Position numbers and translations under genes: made by a program. From the IMG/VR virus record IMGVR_UViG_3300017952_000135, positions 1 to 20,196 of that record: DNA of 20,196 nt; one strand, 5' to 3'. The DNA comes from a virus. Shown here piece by piece: positions 1 to 8,329 of the stretch. The notes beneath the pieces are model-generated. The model saw only the letters and a program-made list of their open reading frames with translations. It was not told the origin of the DNA and made no database searches. Every line of letters begins with the position of its first letter. Position 1 is the stretch's first letter.

Positions 1-1729
1 AACAGTTGAAACATCAGCAACTGATTTAAGATTTGTAGGTAAAAATTATGCTGGATATGGCGAAATTCTAAACGAAAACTTCTTACACCTACTTGAAAGT
101 TTTAGAGGAGATACACAACCTCGTAAAAGCATTCCTGGACAGTTATGGTACGATGATCTAAATAATAAAATTAAATTTAGAAGTAGCGACAATCAATGGC
201 GTAGTTTATCTATCCTTGATTCAAGTTCAACACCACCTACTGGATTACAAAATAAAGATTTGGGTAATCTTTGGTATGATAATACTTCTGGACAAATTAG
301 TGTTTGGAACGGAACAGACTTTGAACTTATTGGTCCAGAAAGAGCAGAAGGTTTTGATGAAACCAAACTAACTTCGACGCTAATTAGAGATGATAGTAAC
401 ATTGCTCATGCTATTGTAAAACTTGTAATTGATAACACAGTAGTTGGTATAATTTCGGATGATGATTTTATAATCGGTACTATCGAAAGTATTCCAGGAT
501 TTACAAACATTAAAAAAGGTATTACATTAGTTAATACAGGTACAGACGGCGTTACCACAGGTGATCATCGTTTTTGGGGTACTGCTGGAGATACAAAAAG
601 ATTTACTGGATTAGATATTAGTAATTTTGTTCTTAGAGCACCAGGTGGTTCAACTTATGACGATGCTGGTTTAACTGTTGGAACAGATGGCGATTTGAGA
701 ATTGCTATTGATAATGGTGACGAAGCAGTAATCGAAAACAGTTTAGGTAACACACTAAGAGTTAGAATTAAAACAGGAACCACAGACGACGATGTTGCTG
801 TATTTTCAAATGTAGGATTTTTACCTGGAACAACAGAAAGATATAATATTGGTTCGAGTGGAAAAAAATATAGAGAAATACATTCTAGAGAAATATATGC
901 TGATTCAGTTGACGCAACACTAAATGGTAATGTAGTTAGCGATAGCGGACTAACATTGGCCAACAAGTTAACTGATGAATTAAATGGTACATTAATCGGC
1001 GATCTAAAAGGTAATATTTTAGATAGTGCTAACAACTATGTTTACGAAGCAAGTACAAAAACATTTACTGGTACTAATGCTACAATAACAAATATAAATT
1101 CAGATACACTTACAGTCGTTAATAGAGTAGTTGGTGACTTTAAGGGAGATATTTTCGCAACTGATGATAGTATTGCTTACAATGGTAATACAAAAGATTG
1201 GTACGGTACATTTAACGGTAACGCAGATACTGCTTCAAGATTAGCAGGTACAGCACAAATAAATGGAGTTGTTTTTGACGGAAGTCAAAATATAACTGTT
1301 GTTGATAGTACTAAAGTTTCTAAGTCTGGCGATACTATGGTTGGAAATTTAACAATCACAGCACAGCCTACATTGAATGATCATGCGGCAACTGTACAGT
1401 ATGTTAATACAGCAATTAGAAGTAGAACAATTTTCTTAAGTTTAGATACCAGAGGATTAAGTGAAACAGGATCGGGTAACGGATCAGTAGCATCATTGCT
1501 TAATACTCTTGCTCCAGTAAGTAATTTCGAAGTTGGAACAAGAGCGCATGTAGCAAGTACAAGTCAAAATGTTTCATCAATAGGTACTTTAGGATATAGT
1601 AGTTGGATTGGTAGAACTTTTGTTAGTAGTGTAACTGTTACAACAACTGTAAACAATCCTACTAGAAATAATAATTTAATTTACGAAGTTAATCAAGCGG
1701 GGAATAGTTGGATATATGTCTCAGGTTAA
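1..1729 (+). CDS. Tail-fibre-like virion protein, 5'-truncated by the window edge
   Basis: The reading frame is open from base 2, with no start before it, so the gene begins upstream of the window; 575 residues are visible. A TTG at 260 is an internal codon, not the start. The first ~200 residues are clearly paralogous to the N-terminal part of the 601-aa protein at 2702: both have NENFLHLLESF, a GQ(L/V)W(Y/F)D block, a second G(N/D)LW(Y/F)D block, LIGP and KKGITL. The middle has a NIGSSGKKYREIHS element and a short G-N/D-rich stretch typical of phage fibres. Near the C-terminus are AQINGVVFDGSQNITV and SGDTMVGNLTI, both common in tail fibres. It probably forms a trimeric fibre or baseplate appendage that contacts the host. 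It lacks the C-terminal domain carried by its paralogue. The 3' end overlaps the oxygenase gene by 14 nt. The structural role is an inference from family resemblance. Confidence 0.75.
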   Translation, partial: TVETSATDLRFVGKNYAGYGEILNENFLHLLESFRGDTQPRKSIPGQLWYDDLNNKIKFRSSDNQWRSLSILDSSSTPPTGLQNKDLGNLWYDNTSGQISVWNGTDFELIGPERAEGFDETKLTSTLIRDDSNIAHAIVKLVIDNTVVGIISDDDFIIGTIESIPGFTNIKKGITLVNTGTDGVTTGDHRFWGTAGDTKRFTGLDISNFVLRAPGGSTYDDAGLTVGTDGDLRIAIDNGDEAVIENSLGNTLRVRIKTGTTDDDVAVFSNVGFLPGTTERYNIGSSGKKYREIHSREIYADSVDATLNGNVVSDSGLTLANKLTDELNGTLIGDLKGNILDSANNYVYEASTKTFTGTNATITNINSDTLTVVNRVVGDFKGDIFATDDSIAYNGNTKDWYGTFNGNADTASRLAGTAQINGVVFDGSQNITVVDSTKVSKSGDTMVGNLTITAQPTLNDHAATVQYVNTAIRSRTIFLSLDTRGLSETGSGNGSVASLLNTLAPVSNFEVGTRAHVASTSQNVSSIGTLGYSSWIGRTFVSSVTVTTTVNNPTRNNNLIYEVNQAGNSWIYVSG

Positions 1730-2207
1730 TCTTATAGAAAATTATTGTTCAAATCCAACTGAAATAGTTGAACTTGCTGAAAAGTATTCAGACAAATTTT
1801 CAATGAGATCAGATGGAGACGCTTTTGAATTCAAAACAAAGTATGGTGTAAGTAATATGAAAAGTATGTTTCATACACACATGCCAGATGAATTAATGGA
1901 CGCAATTTGGAAAACAATTCCTGAAGACAAAACATTTGTTGAAAGTGTTACACTTAATAGATATGATCCAGGCGACTACTTGCCACGACATAAAGACTCA
2001 ATCGGAAGTTATTGGAAATTTAAATTAGTATTCTTACAAAGTGATAAACCTCACTTTAAATGGTATGATAATAATGGCGATGGTCATTTAGTTGAAGAAA
2101 TACCTGGTGCTGTTGTTGATATGCCTATAGATTTAGAACATGAAGTAACAGAAATAGGACAAGATGAAAAGCCAAAGTATAGTTTAGTACTGGCATGGGG
2201 AGCATAA
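1716..2207 (+). CDS. 2OG-Fe(II) dioxygenase
   Basis: This 163-aa protein has the double-stranded beta-helix signature of 2-oxoglutarate/Fe(II) oxygenases. The metal triad is H92 and D94 (in RHKDS) plus distal H142 (in LEHEV). K154, 12 residues after the distal histidine and followed by YSL, is placed to bind the 2OG carboxylate, as lysine does in prolyl-4-hydroxylases. Such enzymes couple 2OG decarboxylation to hydroxylation or demethylation. The length fits a minimal catalytic domain, and no substrate-recognition domain is present. The gene overlaps the upstream fibre gene by 14 nt and sits between two fibre paralogues, so co-expression with virion genes is likely. Hydroxylation of a virion or host protein is one idea; nucleic acid repair (AlkB-like) is another. 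The fold assignment is strong and the substrate is unknown. Confidence 0.85.
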   Translation: MSQVNLIENYCSNPTEIVELAEKYSDKFSMRSDGDAFEFKTKYGVSNMKSMFHTHMPDELMDAIWKTIPEDKTFVESVTLNRYDPGDYLPRHKDSIGSYWKFKLVFLQSDKPHFKWYDNNGDGHLVEEIPGAVVDMPIDLEHEVTEIGQDEKPKYSLVLAWGA

Positions 2208-2208
2208 T

Positions 2209-2679
2209 ATGGCAATAGAAACTAAAAAATTAATCTTTATGAAGTCTAATGGTGTTCTTGTTGCCATGATGGAAAATGATCAAGACACTTCTTACGTTGA
2301 CTTAGAAAAGTTTAATATTAAAGTAGTTGAAATGGATTCCGATAATGGAGATTATTGGCATGGAGATTACGACACAGGAACGATTCAAAGCAGAACAGAG
2401 AAGCCATTAGTTAATGAAGCAACTTTAAAATATAATACTAATGTAAAAATACTCGAAGAATACCCAATTCATAAGCAGTTGAATATTATTATTGAAATGT
2501 TAGACGCATCTGATGTGCCTAACACTGATGAATTTACAGCAATGAAAGCATTTATTGATGCTGCAAAAGCTAATTTAGATGAAAAAATCACAGCATACTC
2601 AACAAACAGCGATGCTTATACATTTGTATCAGTAGATGATGATAAAGCACAAGCTGAAGCGGTAAAGACGTTTGAATAA
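2209..2679 (+). CDS. Unknown small phage protein between fibre genes
   Basis: I do not recognise a defined family in this 156-aa acidic protein. The start is supported by GGGGAG at 2197-2202, six bases before the ATG and one base after the oxygenase stop. The N-terminal half looks beta-rich. The second half (about residues 80-130) is helical and contains EYPIHKQLNIII, followed by FTAMKAFIDAAKANLDEKI. This resembles the C-terminal segment of small proteins that accompany tail-fibre genes in many phages. A role as fibre assembly chaperone or accessory virion protein is therefore possible, but that is inferred from position and a loose pattern only. The gene ends directly on a late-promoter-like sequence (2675-2682) for the next fibre gene. 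Confidence 0.6.
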   Translation: MAIETKKLIFMKSNGVLVAMMENDQDTSYVDLEKFNIKVVEMDSDNGDYWHGDYDTGTIQSRTEKPLVNEATLKYNTNVKILEEYPIHKQLNIIIEMLDASDVPNTDEFTAMKAFIDAAKANLDEKITAYSTNSDAYTFVSVDDDKAQAEAVKTFE

Positions 2680-2682
2680 ATA
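2675..2682 (+). promoter_or_regulatory. Late-promoter-like element AATAAATA
   Basis: AATAAATA differs at one base from the T4 late consensus TATAAATA. It overlaps the stop codon of the preceding gene and lies 20 nt before the start of the 601-aa fibre gene, followed by CGTATA. The same arrangement recurs before the 417-aa virion gene, which supports a promoter here. No -35 element is expected for T4-type late promoters. Confidence 0.45.
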
Positions 2683-2701
2683 CGTATAGAGCGGGAAAAA
2701 C

Positions 2702-4507
2702 ATGGCATATCAAGTAGACAAATACAACGGAACATTTTTAGTAAGCGTAGCAGACGGTACTATTGACACTACAACTGATATTAAATTAGTTGGAAGGAAC
2801 TATAGCGGCTATGGTGAAGTACAAAATGAAAACTTTTTACACCTACTTGAAAGTTTTTCTAATAGTGTACAACCAGAAAAACCAATTCAAGGTCAAGTTT
2901 GGTTTGATACAGATAGTTTAAAACTTAAATTTTATGATGGACAGCGATTTAGAACAGCAAGTGGAGCTGAAATAGGAGCTAGTCCACCGGTTGGACTATC
3001 ACAAGGTGATCTTTGGTTTGATAGCCAAACAAATCAGTTGAGTGCTTGGAATGGTTCTAACTTTGTTTTAATTGGACCACAAAGTGCTCCAGGTTTTGGT
3101 ACTTCACAAATTGTTACAGAAGTAGTAAAAGATACAAATAATACTTCTCATGTTATTCTACGTGCTGTTGTTGGCGGAATTACTACTGCTGTGTTTAGTA
3201 ATGATGACGATTTTACACTTAGCAGTGATAATACACTAGCAGGTTTTAGTGAAACAGGACGTCAAGTTAAAAAAGGTATTACACTAAACAGCGTTAACGG
3301 TACAACTGGTATTAGTGATAGTGCTGGTTTTAGATTTTTTGGTACAGCAAGTAACGCAGAAAAACTTGGAGGACTAGATCAAACACGTTTTGTTAGAACA
3401 GACGGAACTGAAGGCTTTACAACAGAACAATCATTTGCTGATGTTGGTTTTACAGTTGGTAATCCAGTTAAAGCACTTAAAATTTATATTAATAGTGATC
3501 AAAACCCAGCACTTGAAAATCAAGTTAATGGTAAAATTACTATTAGTTCAAGTAATCCTAGTCAACCAACTGATAAACTTGACTTTTTAACATTTAGTAG
3601 AGAACAGGCATTTACTACAGACACAGATAGTTTTAATACTATCTATCCAGGAGCAACTGGAGTAGTTAATCTTGGACTCGAGTCACGCAAATTTAAAAAT
3701 ATTTGGTCAGAAAATCTAAAAGGTGAACTTGTAGGTAATGTACATGGAGATGTAATTGGTGATGTTACCGGAGATCTTTATGCTCAAACAAGCCCAACTA
3801 CTACAATTAAAATTTTCGATCAAGCAACCAGAGAGTTTACAGCACAAAAATTCACAGGACAGTTTGTTGGATCACTAGACGGACTTGCCGCTGAAGCGGT
3901 TACCGCAAACAAAGTAATTAATTTAAACCCAAGTGAGACACATACTCCAGGTTTTGCTACTATTCCAATTAGAAGTTCAGCAGGAACAATTACTGCTGAC
4001 TTGTTTGATGGCCAATCAACAGATACACAAAGCGTTAACGGTAAAATATTAGATGTCAATAAAACACCTGACACTATTGTATTACGTAGTGGCGGCGGAG
4101 ATGTAGATGCTAGATATTTTAATGGTACTGCTACATCTGCTCAGTACGCCGACTTAGCAGAAAAATATACAACTGATGAAGATTATCCAATCGGAACTGT
4201 AATGATGGTTGGAACAGGAGATAGTGAAGCAGTTTCATGTATCGAAACTGGTTTTCCAATTGGTGTTATATCAGCAGAGCCTGCTTACTTAATGAATAGT
4301 GATATTGATGGCCAAGCAATTGGTTTAAAAGGACGTGTTCCTGTTAGAGTCATTGGACCAGTAACCAAAGGACAACCATTATATGTTGCCGGTAACGGTG
4401 TTGCCAAATATTCATCGGTGCTTTTACATTATCAAATGGTAGGTGTGGCGTTGGAAAGTGATTCAAACGAAAATGAAAAATTAGTTGAGTGTGTTCTCAA
4501 AGTATAA
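2702..4507 (+). CDS. Tail-fibre-like virion protein, full length
   Basis: This 601-aa protein shares its first ~200 residues with the truncated fibre protein at the left edge of the window. It has two W(F)D blocks (GQVWFD, GDLWFD), each followed by a strand-turn-strand unit. The centre has NLGLESRKFKNIW followed by short G-D/N repeats (GNVHGDVIGDVTGD), as in fibre shafts. The last ~122 residues (480-601) start at AQYADLAEKYTTDEDYPIGT and contain PAYLMNS and LKGRVPVRVIGPVTKG. This C-terminal module recurs in fibre-like proteins of marine T4-like phages and looks like a receptor-tip or maturation domain; I recall similarity to autoproteolytic peptidase G2-type tips but cannot confirm it. A late-promoter-like AATAAATA precedes the gene. 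The Shine-Dalgarno match is weak (GCGGG). It is likely a host-contact protein of the virion. Confidence 0.8.
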   Translation: MAYQVDKYNGTFLVSVADGTIDTTTDIKLVGRNYSGYGEVQNENFLHLLESFSNSVQPEKPIQGQVWFDTDSLKLKFYDGQRFRTASGAEIGASPPVGLSQGDLWFDSQTNQLSAWNGSNFVLIGPQSAPGFGTSQIVTEVVKDTNNTSHVILRAVVGGITTAVFSNDDDFTLSSDNTLAGFSETGRQVKKGITLNSVNGTTGISDSAGFRFFGTASNAEKLGGLDQTRFVRTDGTEGFTTEQSFADVGFTVGNPVKALKIYINSDQNPALENQVNGKITISSSNPSQPTDKLDFLTFSREQAFTTDTDSFNTIYPGATGVVNLGLESRKFKNIWSENLKGELVGNVHGDVIGDVTGDLYAQTSPTTTIKIFDQATREFTAQKFTGQFVGSLDGLAAEAVTANKVINLNPSETHTPGFATIPIRSSAGTITADLFDGQSTDTQSVNGKILDVNKTPDTIVLRSGGGDVDARYFNGTATSAQYADLAEKYTTDEDYPIGTVMMVGTGDSEAVSCIETGFPIGVISAEPAYLMNSDIDGQAIGLKGRVPVRVIGPVTKGQPLYVAGNGVAKYSSVLLHYQMVGVALESDSNENEKLVECVLKV

Positions 4508-4510
4508 ATA
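4503..4510 (+). promoter_or_regulatory. T4-type late promoter TATAAATA
   Basis: This is an exact match to the T4 late promoter consensus TATAAATA, read by gp55/gp33-modified RNA polymerase in T4. It overlaps the TAA stop (4505-4507) of the fibre gene and lies 23 nt before the next ATG. TACGCATATA and a GAGG ribosome-binding site (4523-4526) come between. A short leader of about 15 nt would result. Placement before a virion gene fits late expression. Confidence 0.7.
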
Positions 4511-4533
4511 TACGCATATAACGAGGAATTTAA

Positions 4534-5787
4534 ATGGCCGCACAATTTGACCCTATACTTTATTCAGACTGGGACGCAATGCAAAGCGTTGTGTATGCCC
4601 AGCTAGGACCATTACAAGAATTTGCTGGTTCTCCTGGTGTATATGTTGAAGGTACAGGCTATGGACTTCCAGAATCTGAGCTACAAAGTAAGCCTTATCC
4701 TTTTACTAGAAATATTGTACAAATTAGTTCAGAAGCACAAGCACAGATTAATTTTGCTAACGATCATCATTTAATTGTTGGTGAAGTAATTTACTTTAAT
4801 AATTTCAGTAATAGCTGGGGCAATGAACCTATTGCCAATAACTTTGCTACAGTTCAAACAGTTTTAGATTCTACAAGAATAATCGTCGACTTTAATACAT
4901 TTGGTTATACACCTTGGGCTATCAATGATACTGCTGACGCTGTTCAGTTTATGATTAGCGCCAATCAATTTGAAAATTTAAGAGTTGATATGGCAAAAGT
5001 AGTACAGCATATTACAGGTGCTCCTCCAGGACCTGGAAACTTTTTACCTGGCGGAGAAGCAACAAACATTTCAACACCTGTAAAAGGCGACATCATTTAT
5101 CACAGCGTATATGAGCCTTTTTATACTGTGGCAACAGCAGTTGATAATTACAAATTTATTAATTTAGAAAACACATTAATTTCACCCACGCTACCTTCAA
5201 ACGTTGTTAATACAAACGATTGGAATGGAATCACAGATTTAGAATTTAGTATTACATGGTCTGGTACAGACGGTTATGATTTTGTACAGTTCTTTAACAC
5301 TGGTGGACTTCTTAAACTTGACATGTTAAATCTTGCGTCATCGGTCGTAGGTAACGCAAATAACGATAATGTTCAAAACTTGAATAGACACTGGCGAGAT
5401 CTATTACAATCAGTATTTCCGTTATGGGTCGGAGCCAGAGGCAAAACAGCAATGGGTCTAGCAAGTGATCCTAGAAAAATTTCTACAATTGGAGCATTTG
5501 ATGCTTTAGGTGTTTATGCTACGATTTTCAGTGCTCAAGGTACTTCGATTAATGGTTACGGGTCTGCTTACGATGATCATAGTGTTGTTGTTGAGATGAA
5601 ACAAACAGTAAATCAAAAAAATCTAGTATTTAAAATAACACTAACAGACACTTCAAGTACAAACGCTTATGCTCGCCGCGTTGATATTGATAGAAATTTT
5701 GAATTAACATTCCAACATACAACTGGTGCTGTAACATTAGCATCTACACCAGTTAACTATACAATATCTATCCTTAACTCCTGGTAA
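4534..5787 (+). CDS. Virion structural protein, tail or fibre associated
   Basis: This 417-aa protein has no catalytic motif that I can see. It is rich in aromatic and beta-strand-type sequence, with no signal peptide or membrane segment. A Gly/Pro linker (GAPPGPGNFLPGG, near residue 165) separates an N-terminal region from a C-terminal one. The last ~80 residues (YDDHSVVVEMKQTVNQKN onward, ending in a run of alternating strands) resemble the end domain of several structural proteins of marine T4-like phages, as I remember them. GAGG lies seven bases before the ATG, and an exact T4-type late promoter sits just upstream, so it should be made late with the other virion genes. It is the last structural gene before a 68-nt gap. 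The role is inferred from context. Confidence 0.65.
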   Translation: MAAQFDPILYSDWDAMQSVVYAQLGPLQEFAGSPGVYVEGTGYGLPESELQSKPYPFTRNIVQISSEAQAQINFANDHHLIVGEVIYFNNFSNSWGNEPIANNFATVQTVLDSTRIIVDFNTFGYTPWAINDTADAVQFMISANQFENLRVDMAKVVQHITGAPPGPGNFLPGGEATNISTPVKGDIIYHSVYEPFYTVATAVDNYKFINLENTLISPTLPSNVVNTNDWNGITDLEFSITWSGTDGYDFVQFFNTGGLLKLDMLNLASSVVGNANNDNVQNLNRHWRDLLQSVFPLWVGARGKTAMGLASDPRKISTIGAFDALGVYATIFSAQGTSINGYGSAYDDHSVVVEMKQTVNQKNLVFKITLTDTSSTNAYARRVDIDRNFELTFQHTTGAVTLASTPVNYTISILNSW

Positions 5788-5810
5788 TCTAGAACCAATA
5801 ATCATTATAG

Positions 5811-5828
5811 TAGCATATTTTTAGCATA
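5811..5828 (+). promoter_or_regulatory. Direct repeat TAGCATA in the largest intergenic gap
   Basis: TAGCATA occurs at 5811-5817 and 5822-5828, an 11-bp period or about one helical turn. It lies in the 68-nt gap (5788-5855) that separates the virion genes from the glycosyltransferase operon. Downstream are TAGTATATG (a weak -10-like stretch) and AAAGG before the ATG at 5856. It could be an operator or part of a middle or early promoter. I see no convincing -35 box and no terminator in the gap. Confidence 0.25.
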
Positions 5829-5855
5829 ACTAATAGTATATGTTAAAGGTATGGT

Positions 5856-6218
5856 ATGAATAAAGAATCTATCCAAAGAATCATCGAAACTTCAGATAAG
5901 TTAAGAACTTTAAATTCTCAAAAACTTCGAGCAAAAGAAAGATTCCAATCCAATTCTATTTTGGGTTATGAAGGCGGTTTATTTAAAGTCGATACTGATC
6001 TGCTAGTATATGTAAATTATCTACTTCAACAAGGTAAAGGTTCTGATACTGTTATTATTGATTCTAACGAAAATCCAATACTTATAAAAAGTGTAAAGGA
6101 TTTTAATAATGCTATACAAGACAAATACTTTACTGCTATAGACATTTATTATAATGATATTAAAGAACTTGAATTATTAAAGAAAAGTACAGCCAGATAT
6201 CTTGATTTGGAGATATAA
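5856..6218 (+). CDS. Unknown small phage protein heading the glycosyltransferase operon
   Basis: I recognise no enzymatic motif in this 120-aa protein. Residues 1-30 and about 85-115 are probably helical and highly charged, around a central beta segment (GGLFKVDTDLLVYVNYLLQQG, residues ~40-60, and VIIDSNENPILIKSV). The overall plan (helix, FxGGxFKxD, LLDxNxxPI, helix) matches a small conserved protein I remember from marine T4-like phages, whose function is unknown. AAAGG precedes the ATG, which is the better of two closely spaced ATGs (5851 is out of frame). Its stop overlaps the next start in TAATG, so it is translationally coupled to the glycosyltransferase-like genes. Its place first in the operon could mean regulation or scaffolding, but nothing in the sequence shows that. 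Confidence 0.65.
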   Translation: MNKESIQRIIETSDKLRTLNSQKLRAKERFQSNSILGYEGGLFKVDTDLLVYVNYLLQQGKGSDTVIIDSNENPILIKSVKDFNNAIQDKYFTAIDIYYNDIKELELLKKSTARYLDLEI

Positions 6219-6982
6219 TGACTCAAGGATTTTTATTGTTTGCTCATAACAATGGCGTAATTGATTATGTTAAATTAGCACGTATATGTGCTAAAAGAAT
6301 CAAAAAAATATTACATAAAAGTGTTACTCTTGTAACTGACTCTCCTGTTGATTTTCCAGAATTTGATAATGTAATTACTGTTGATATTGATAAGAGTAAT
6401 AAGAGAAATATCGATAGTGTTATACAACCGTTTTATAATATTTCTAGATTAGATAGTTTTAGACTTTCGCCTTACGATGAAACTATTGTAATTGATGTTG
6501 ATTACATTGTAAACAGCGATACACTTAATCAATATTTTAATAATACAGAAAGTTTTTTGATGGGAGAAGGAGTTTATAATCTACACAATTATGAAACTGA
6601 CGAAATACCCATGCTTGGAATGAGTATGAAATGGGCAACAACATTATATTTTAAAAAGGATTATGTTGCTGAAACTATTTTTAATCAAGCAAAACTAATA
6701 AAAGAAAATTATAACTTTTATAGAGAGTTATATAAATTTAAAGCATCAAACTATAGAAATGATTATGCGTTTACAATAGCTGAACATATAGTTAAAGGTT
6801 TAAACAGTTCTGATTCTCTACCTAAAATAAATTTTCTTGAACTAACTACAGATGAAATATTACATACTGACGGAGAGCGTTTTGTCTGTTTAGTTAATCA
6901 CCAACCTATGGTTTTTAAAAATGTTGATCTTCATTTTTTTAATAAAAAGACAATATTAGATTTTGAAAAGGAACTATCATGA
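6218..6982 (+). CDS. GT-A-like glycosyltransferase, copy 1 of a tandem pair (DVD motif)
   Basis: This 254-aa protein begins with a Rossmann-like strand (GFLLFAHNNG) and a helix of the nucleotide-sugar-binding type. It then has TIVIDVDYIV, where D93 and D95 form a DxD metal and sugar-nucleotide motif. A later NDYAFTIAEHIV segment matches the acid-containing helix (TDEAFSIA) of its neighbour and of GT8-like enzymes. It should transfer a sugar from a nucleotide donor in the cytoplasm, as there is no signal peptide or TM segment. GGAGA at 6209-6213 provides the ribosome-binding site. It shares plan and motifs with the next gene, so the pair arose by duplication. The acceptor is unknown: virion protein, host glycan and modified base are all possible. 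The GT-like fold is fairly sure, activity less so. Confidence 0.65.
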   Translation: MTQGFLLFAHNNGVIDYVKLARICAKRIKKILHKSVTLVTDSPVDFPEFDNVITVDIDKSNKRNIDSVIQPFYNISRLDSFRLSPYDETIVIDVDYIVNSDTLNQYFNNTESFLMGEGVYNLHNYETDEIPMLGMSMKWATTLYFKKDYVAETIFNQAKLIKENYNFYRELYKFKASNYRNDYAFTIAEHIVKGLNSSDSLPKINFLELTTDEILHTDGERFVCLVNHQPMVFKNVDLHFFNKKTILDFEKELS

Positions 6983-7809
6983 AAGATTTTGGTTACCTTT
7001 TAATTGTTAATAATGACACAAAAAACATTTATCATAGAATGGCCTATGTTTTAGCAACAAGTATTAAAAAGACCCAACCTAAAGGATATGATACCGTTTG
7101 TTTAATAACAGACAGAAGAAACTTAGATAGTAGTTTTGTTTTTGATAAGATCATTGTTAATGATGATTTTAAAGGATGGGATCAGAGAAATTATATGAAT
7201 CTACAGACACCATATAAACATACAGTTTGTTTAGATGTTGATATGATATTTACTAGGGACATTAGTCATTGGATTGATTTTTTTGTTACAAAAACAAATG
7301 GATTATTTGTTACTAATAAAGTTTTAAAATATAACGGAACTAAATTAACAAGTTTAAAATGCCGTCCTGGATATATTGAAAATGATTTGCCTATATTGTA
7401 TAGCGGTTTTACATATTTCAATAAAGAATCTGGTACAACACAAAAATTTTTTAATTTAGTACAGTTAATTACTGAAAATAAAGAAAAGTTTCGTAATTTA
7501 TATATGAGTAAAAAGTATCCCCCTGAGATAGGAACAGATGAAGCATTTAGTATAGCATCTAATATTTTAGGAATTGATTACTTAGATATTCCATTTCCAA
7601 GGTTTGTACATTTAAAGTCTGAATTACAAGATGTAGGTATCACATCTATTAGTCAAGATCTAGGTTACTATATAGATGACAGAGCTAATATTACTATAGG
7701 AAATTTTGCTCAGAACGATATAATTCATTATTCGGAGAAAGACTTTCCGCTCGATGTTATACAGGCTGTTTATAAAGGTTTGTTCTTAGAAGGTATAAAA
7801 GATGTATAA
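6979..7809 (+). CDS. GT-A-like glycosyltransferase, copy 2 of a tandem pair (DVD motif)
   Basis: This 276-aa protein is paralogous to the preceding one. It starts with a strand GYLLIVNND, followed by a helix with HRMAYVLATSIKKT. The DxD motif is D86-V87-D88 in TVCLDVDMIF, followed by a predicted strand and helix. TDEAFSIASNILGIDYLDIP and a PRFVHLKS segment give the C-terminal half seen in GT8-like transferases, where an acid and a histidine complete the metal site. It overlaps the upstream gene by ATGA and has AAGGA before the start, so the two are translated together. It is likely a cytoplasmic sugar transferase. Two diverged copies side by side suggest two successive transfers or a heterodimer. 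The substrate cannot be told from sequence. Confidence 0.65.
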   Translation: MKDFGYLLIVNNDTKNIYHRMAYVLATSIKKTQPKGYDTVCLITDRRNLDSSFVFDKIIVNDDFKGWDQRNYMNLQTPYKHTVCLDVDMIFTRDISHWIDFFVTKTNGLFVTNKVLKYNGTKLTSLKCRPGYIENDLPILYSGFTYFNKESGTTQKFFNLVQLITENKEKFRNLYMSKKYPPEIGTDEAFSIASNILGIDYLDIPFPRFVHLKSELQDVGITSISQDLGYYIDDRANITIGNFAQNDIIHYSEKDFPLDVIQAVYKGLFLEGIKDV

Positions 7810-8329
7810 AATTTTTTATGACGATAGTGGTAATATATGGGAATATACAAAAGTAATGTCCCATGAGAACAATCAATTAAATTCTGCTATTGTTCCTGAT
7901 GATCTATCGAGTATATTTGATGATATAACCATAGGAAAATACAGTGTTAAAAAATTTAAAGTTGATATAGATAGTAAAGAGTTTTTATTAATTGATTTAT
8001 ATCCGTCTGTAAAAGACGAAGATGTATTTTTAAATAAATTAGTAGAAATAAATTATAATCAAAATAATACAGATTTAGCCATTACTATTAAAACTATTAA
8101 CTCTAAGCCACATATTCTAATTGAGGGCAAACATGATCAAGATAGAAAGTTTGATATAATGATGACAAGAAAAAAGAATATTAATTTTTTATATCAAAAC
8201 TTTGAGTGTGAAACAAATAAGTCAAATGTATTTGAAGTTGATCAAATAGATTATAGAGATATTTTTAGTGGAAATTTTTCACTGTATTATAAGAAAATCT
8301 ATTCTAGCGCAGGATACACAATATTATGA
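7802..8329 (+). CDS. Unknown protein, very AT-rich gene within the GT operon
   Basis: I do not recognise this 175-aa protein. It has no signal peptide, TM segment or catalytic motif that I can name. It reads as alternating short beta strands with many D, N, K and I residues (for example KYSVKKFKVDIDSKEFLLIDLY), suggesting a small beta-rich fold, possibly a binding or adaptor domain. A hand count of bases 7921-8160 gave about 54 G+C in 240, against about 87 in 240 for 5401-5640 in the virion gene, so this gene is markedly AT-richer. It overlaps both neighbours (8 nt upstream, ATGA downstream), so it is a true operon member. It may have been acquired separately or be under weaker constraint. 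Confidence 0.55.
   Translation: MYKIFYDDSGNIWEYTKVMSHENNQLNSAIVPDDLSSIFDDITIGKYSVKKFKVDIDSKEFLLIDLYPSVKDEDVFLNKLVEINYNQNNTDLAITIKTINSKPHILIEGKHDQDRKFDIMMTRKKNINFLYQNFECETNKSNVFEVDQIDYRDIFSGNFSLYYKKIYSSAGYTIL

Noticed and set aside
193-1035. Antisense open frames (193-402 and 655-1035, minus strand) under the left fibre gene
   Set aside because: They lie wholly inside a well-supported plus-strand gene, have low-complexity S/L/P-rich translations and no ribosome-binding site.
3390-4074. Shadow frames inside the 601-aa fibre gene (3390-3590 plus, 3820-4074 minus)
   Set aside because: Both are fully covered by the fibre gene, which has family-like sequence throughout; the shadow translations are compositionally biased.
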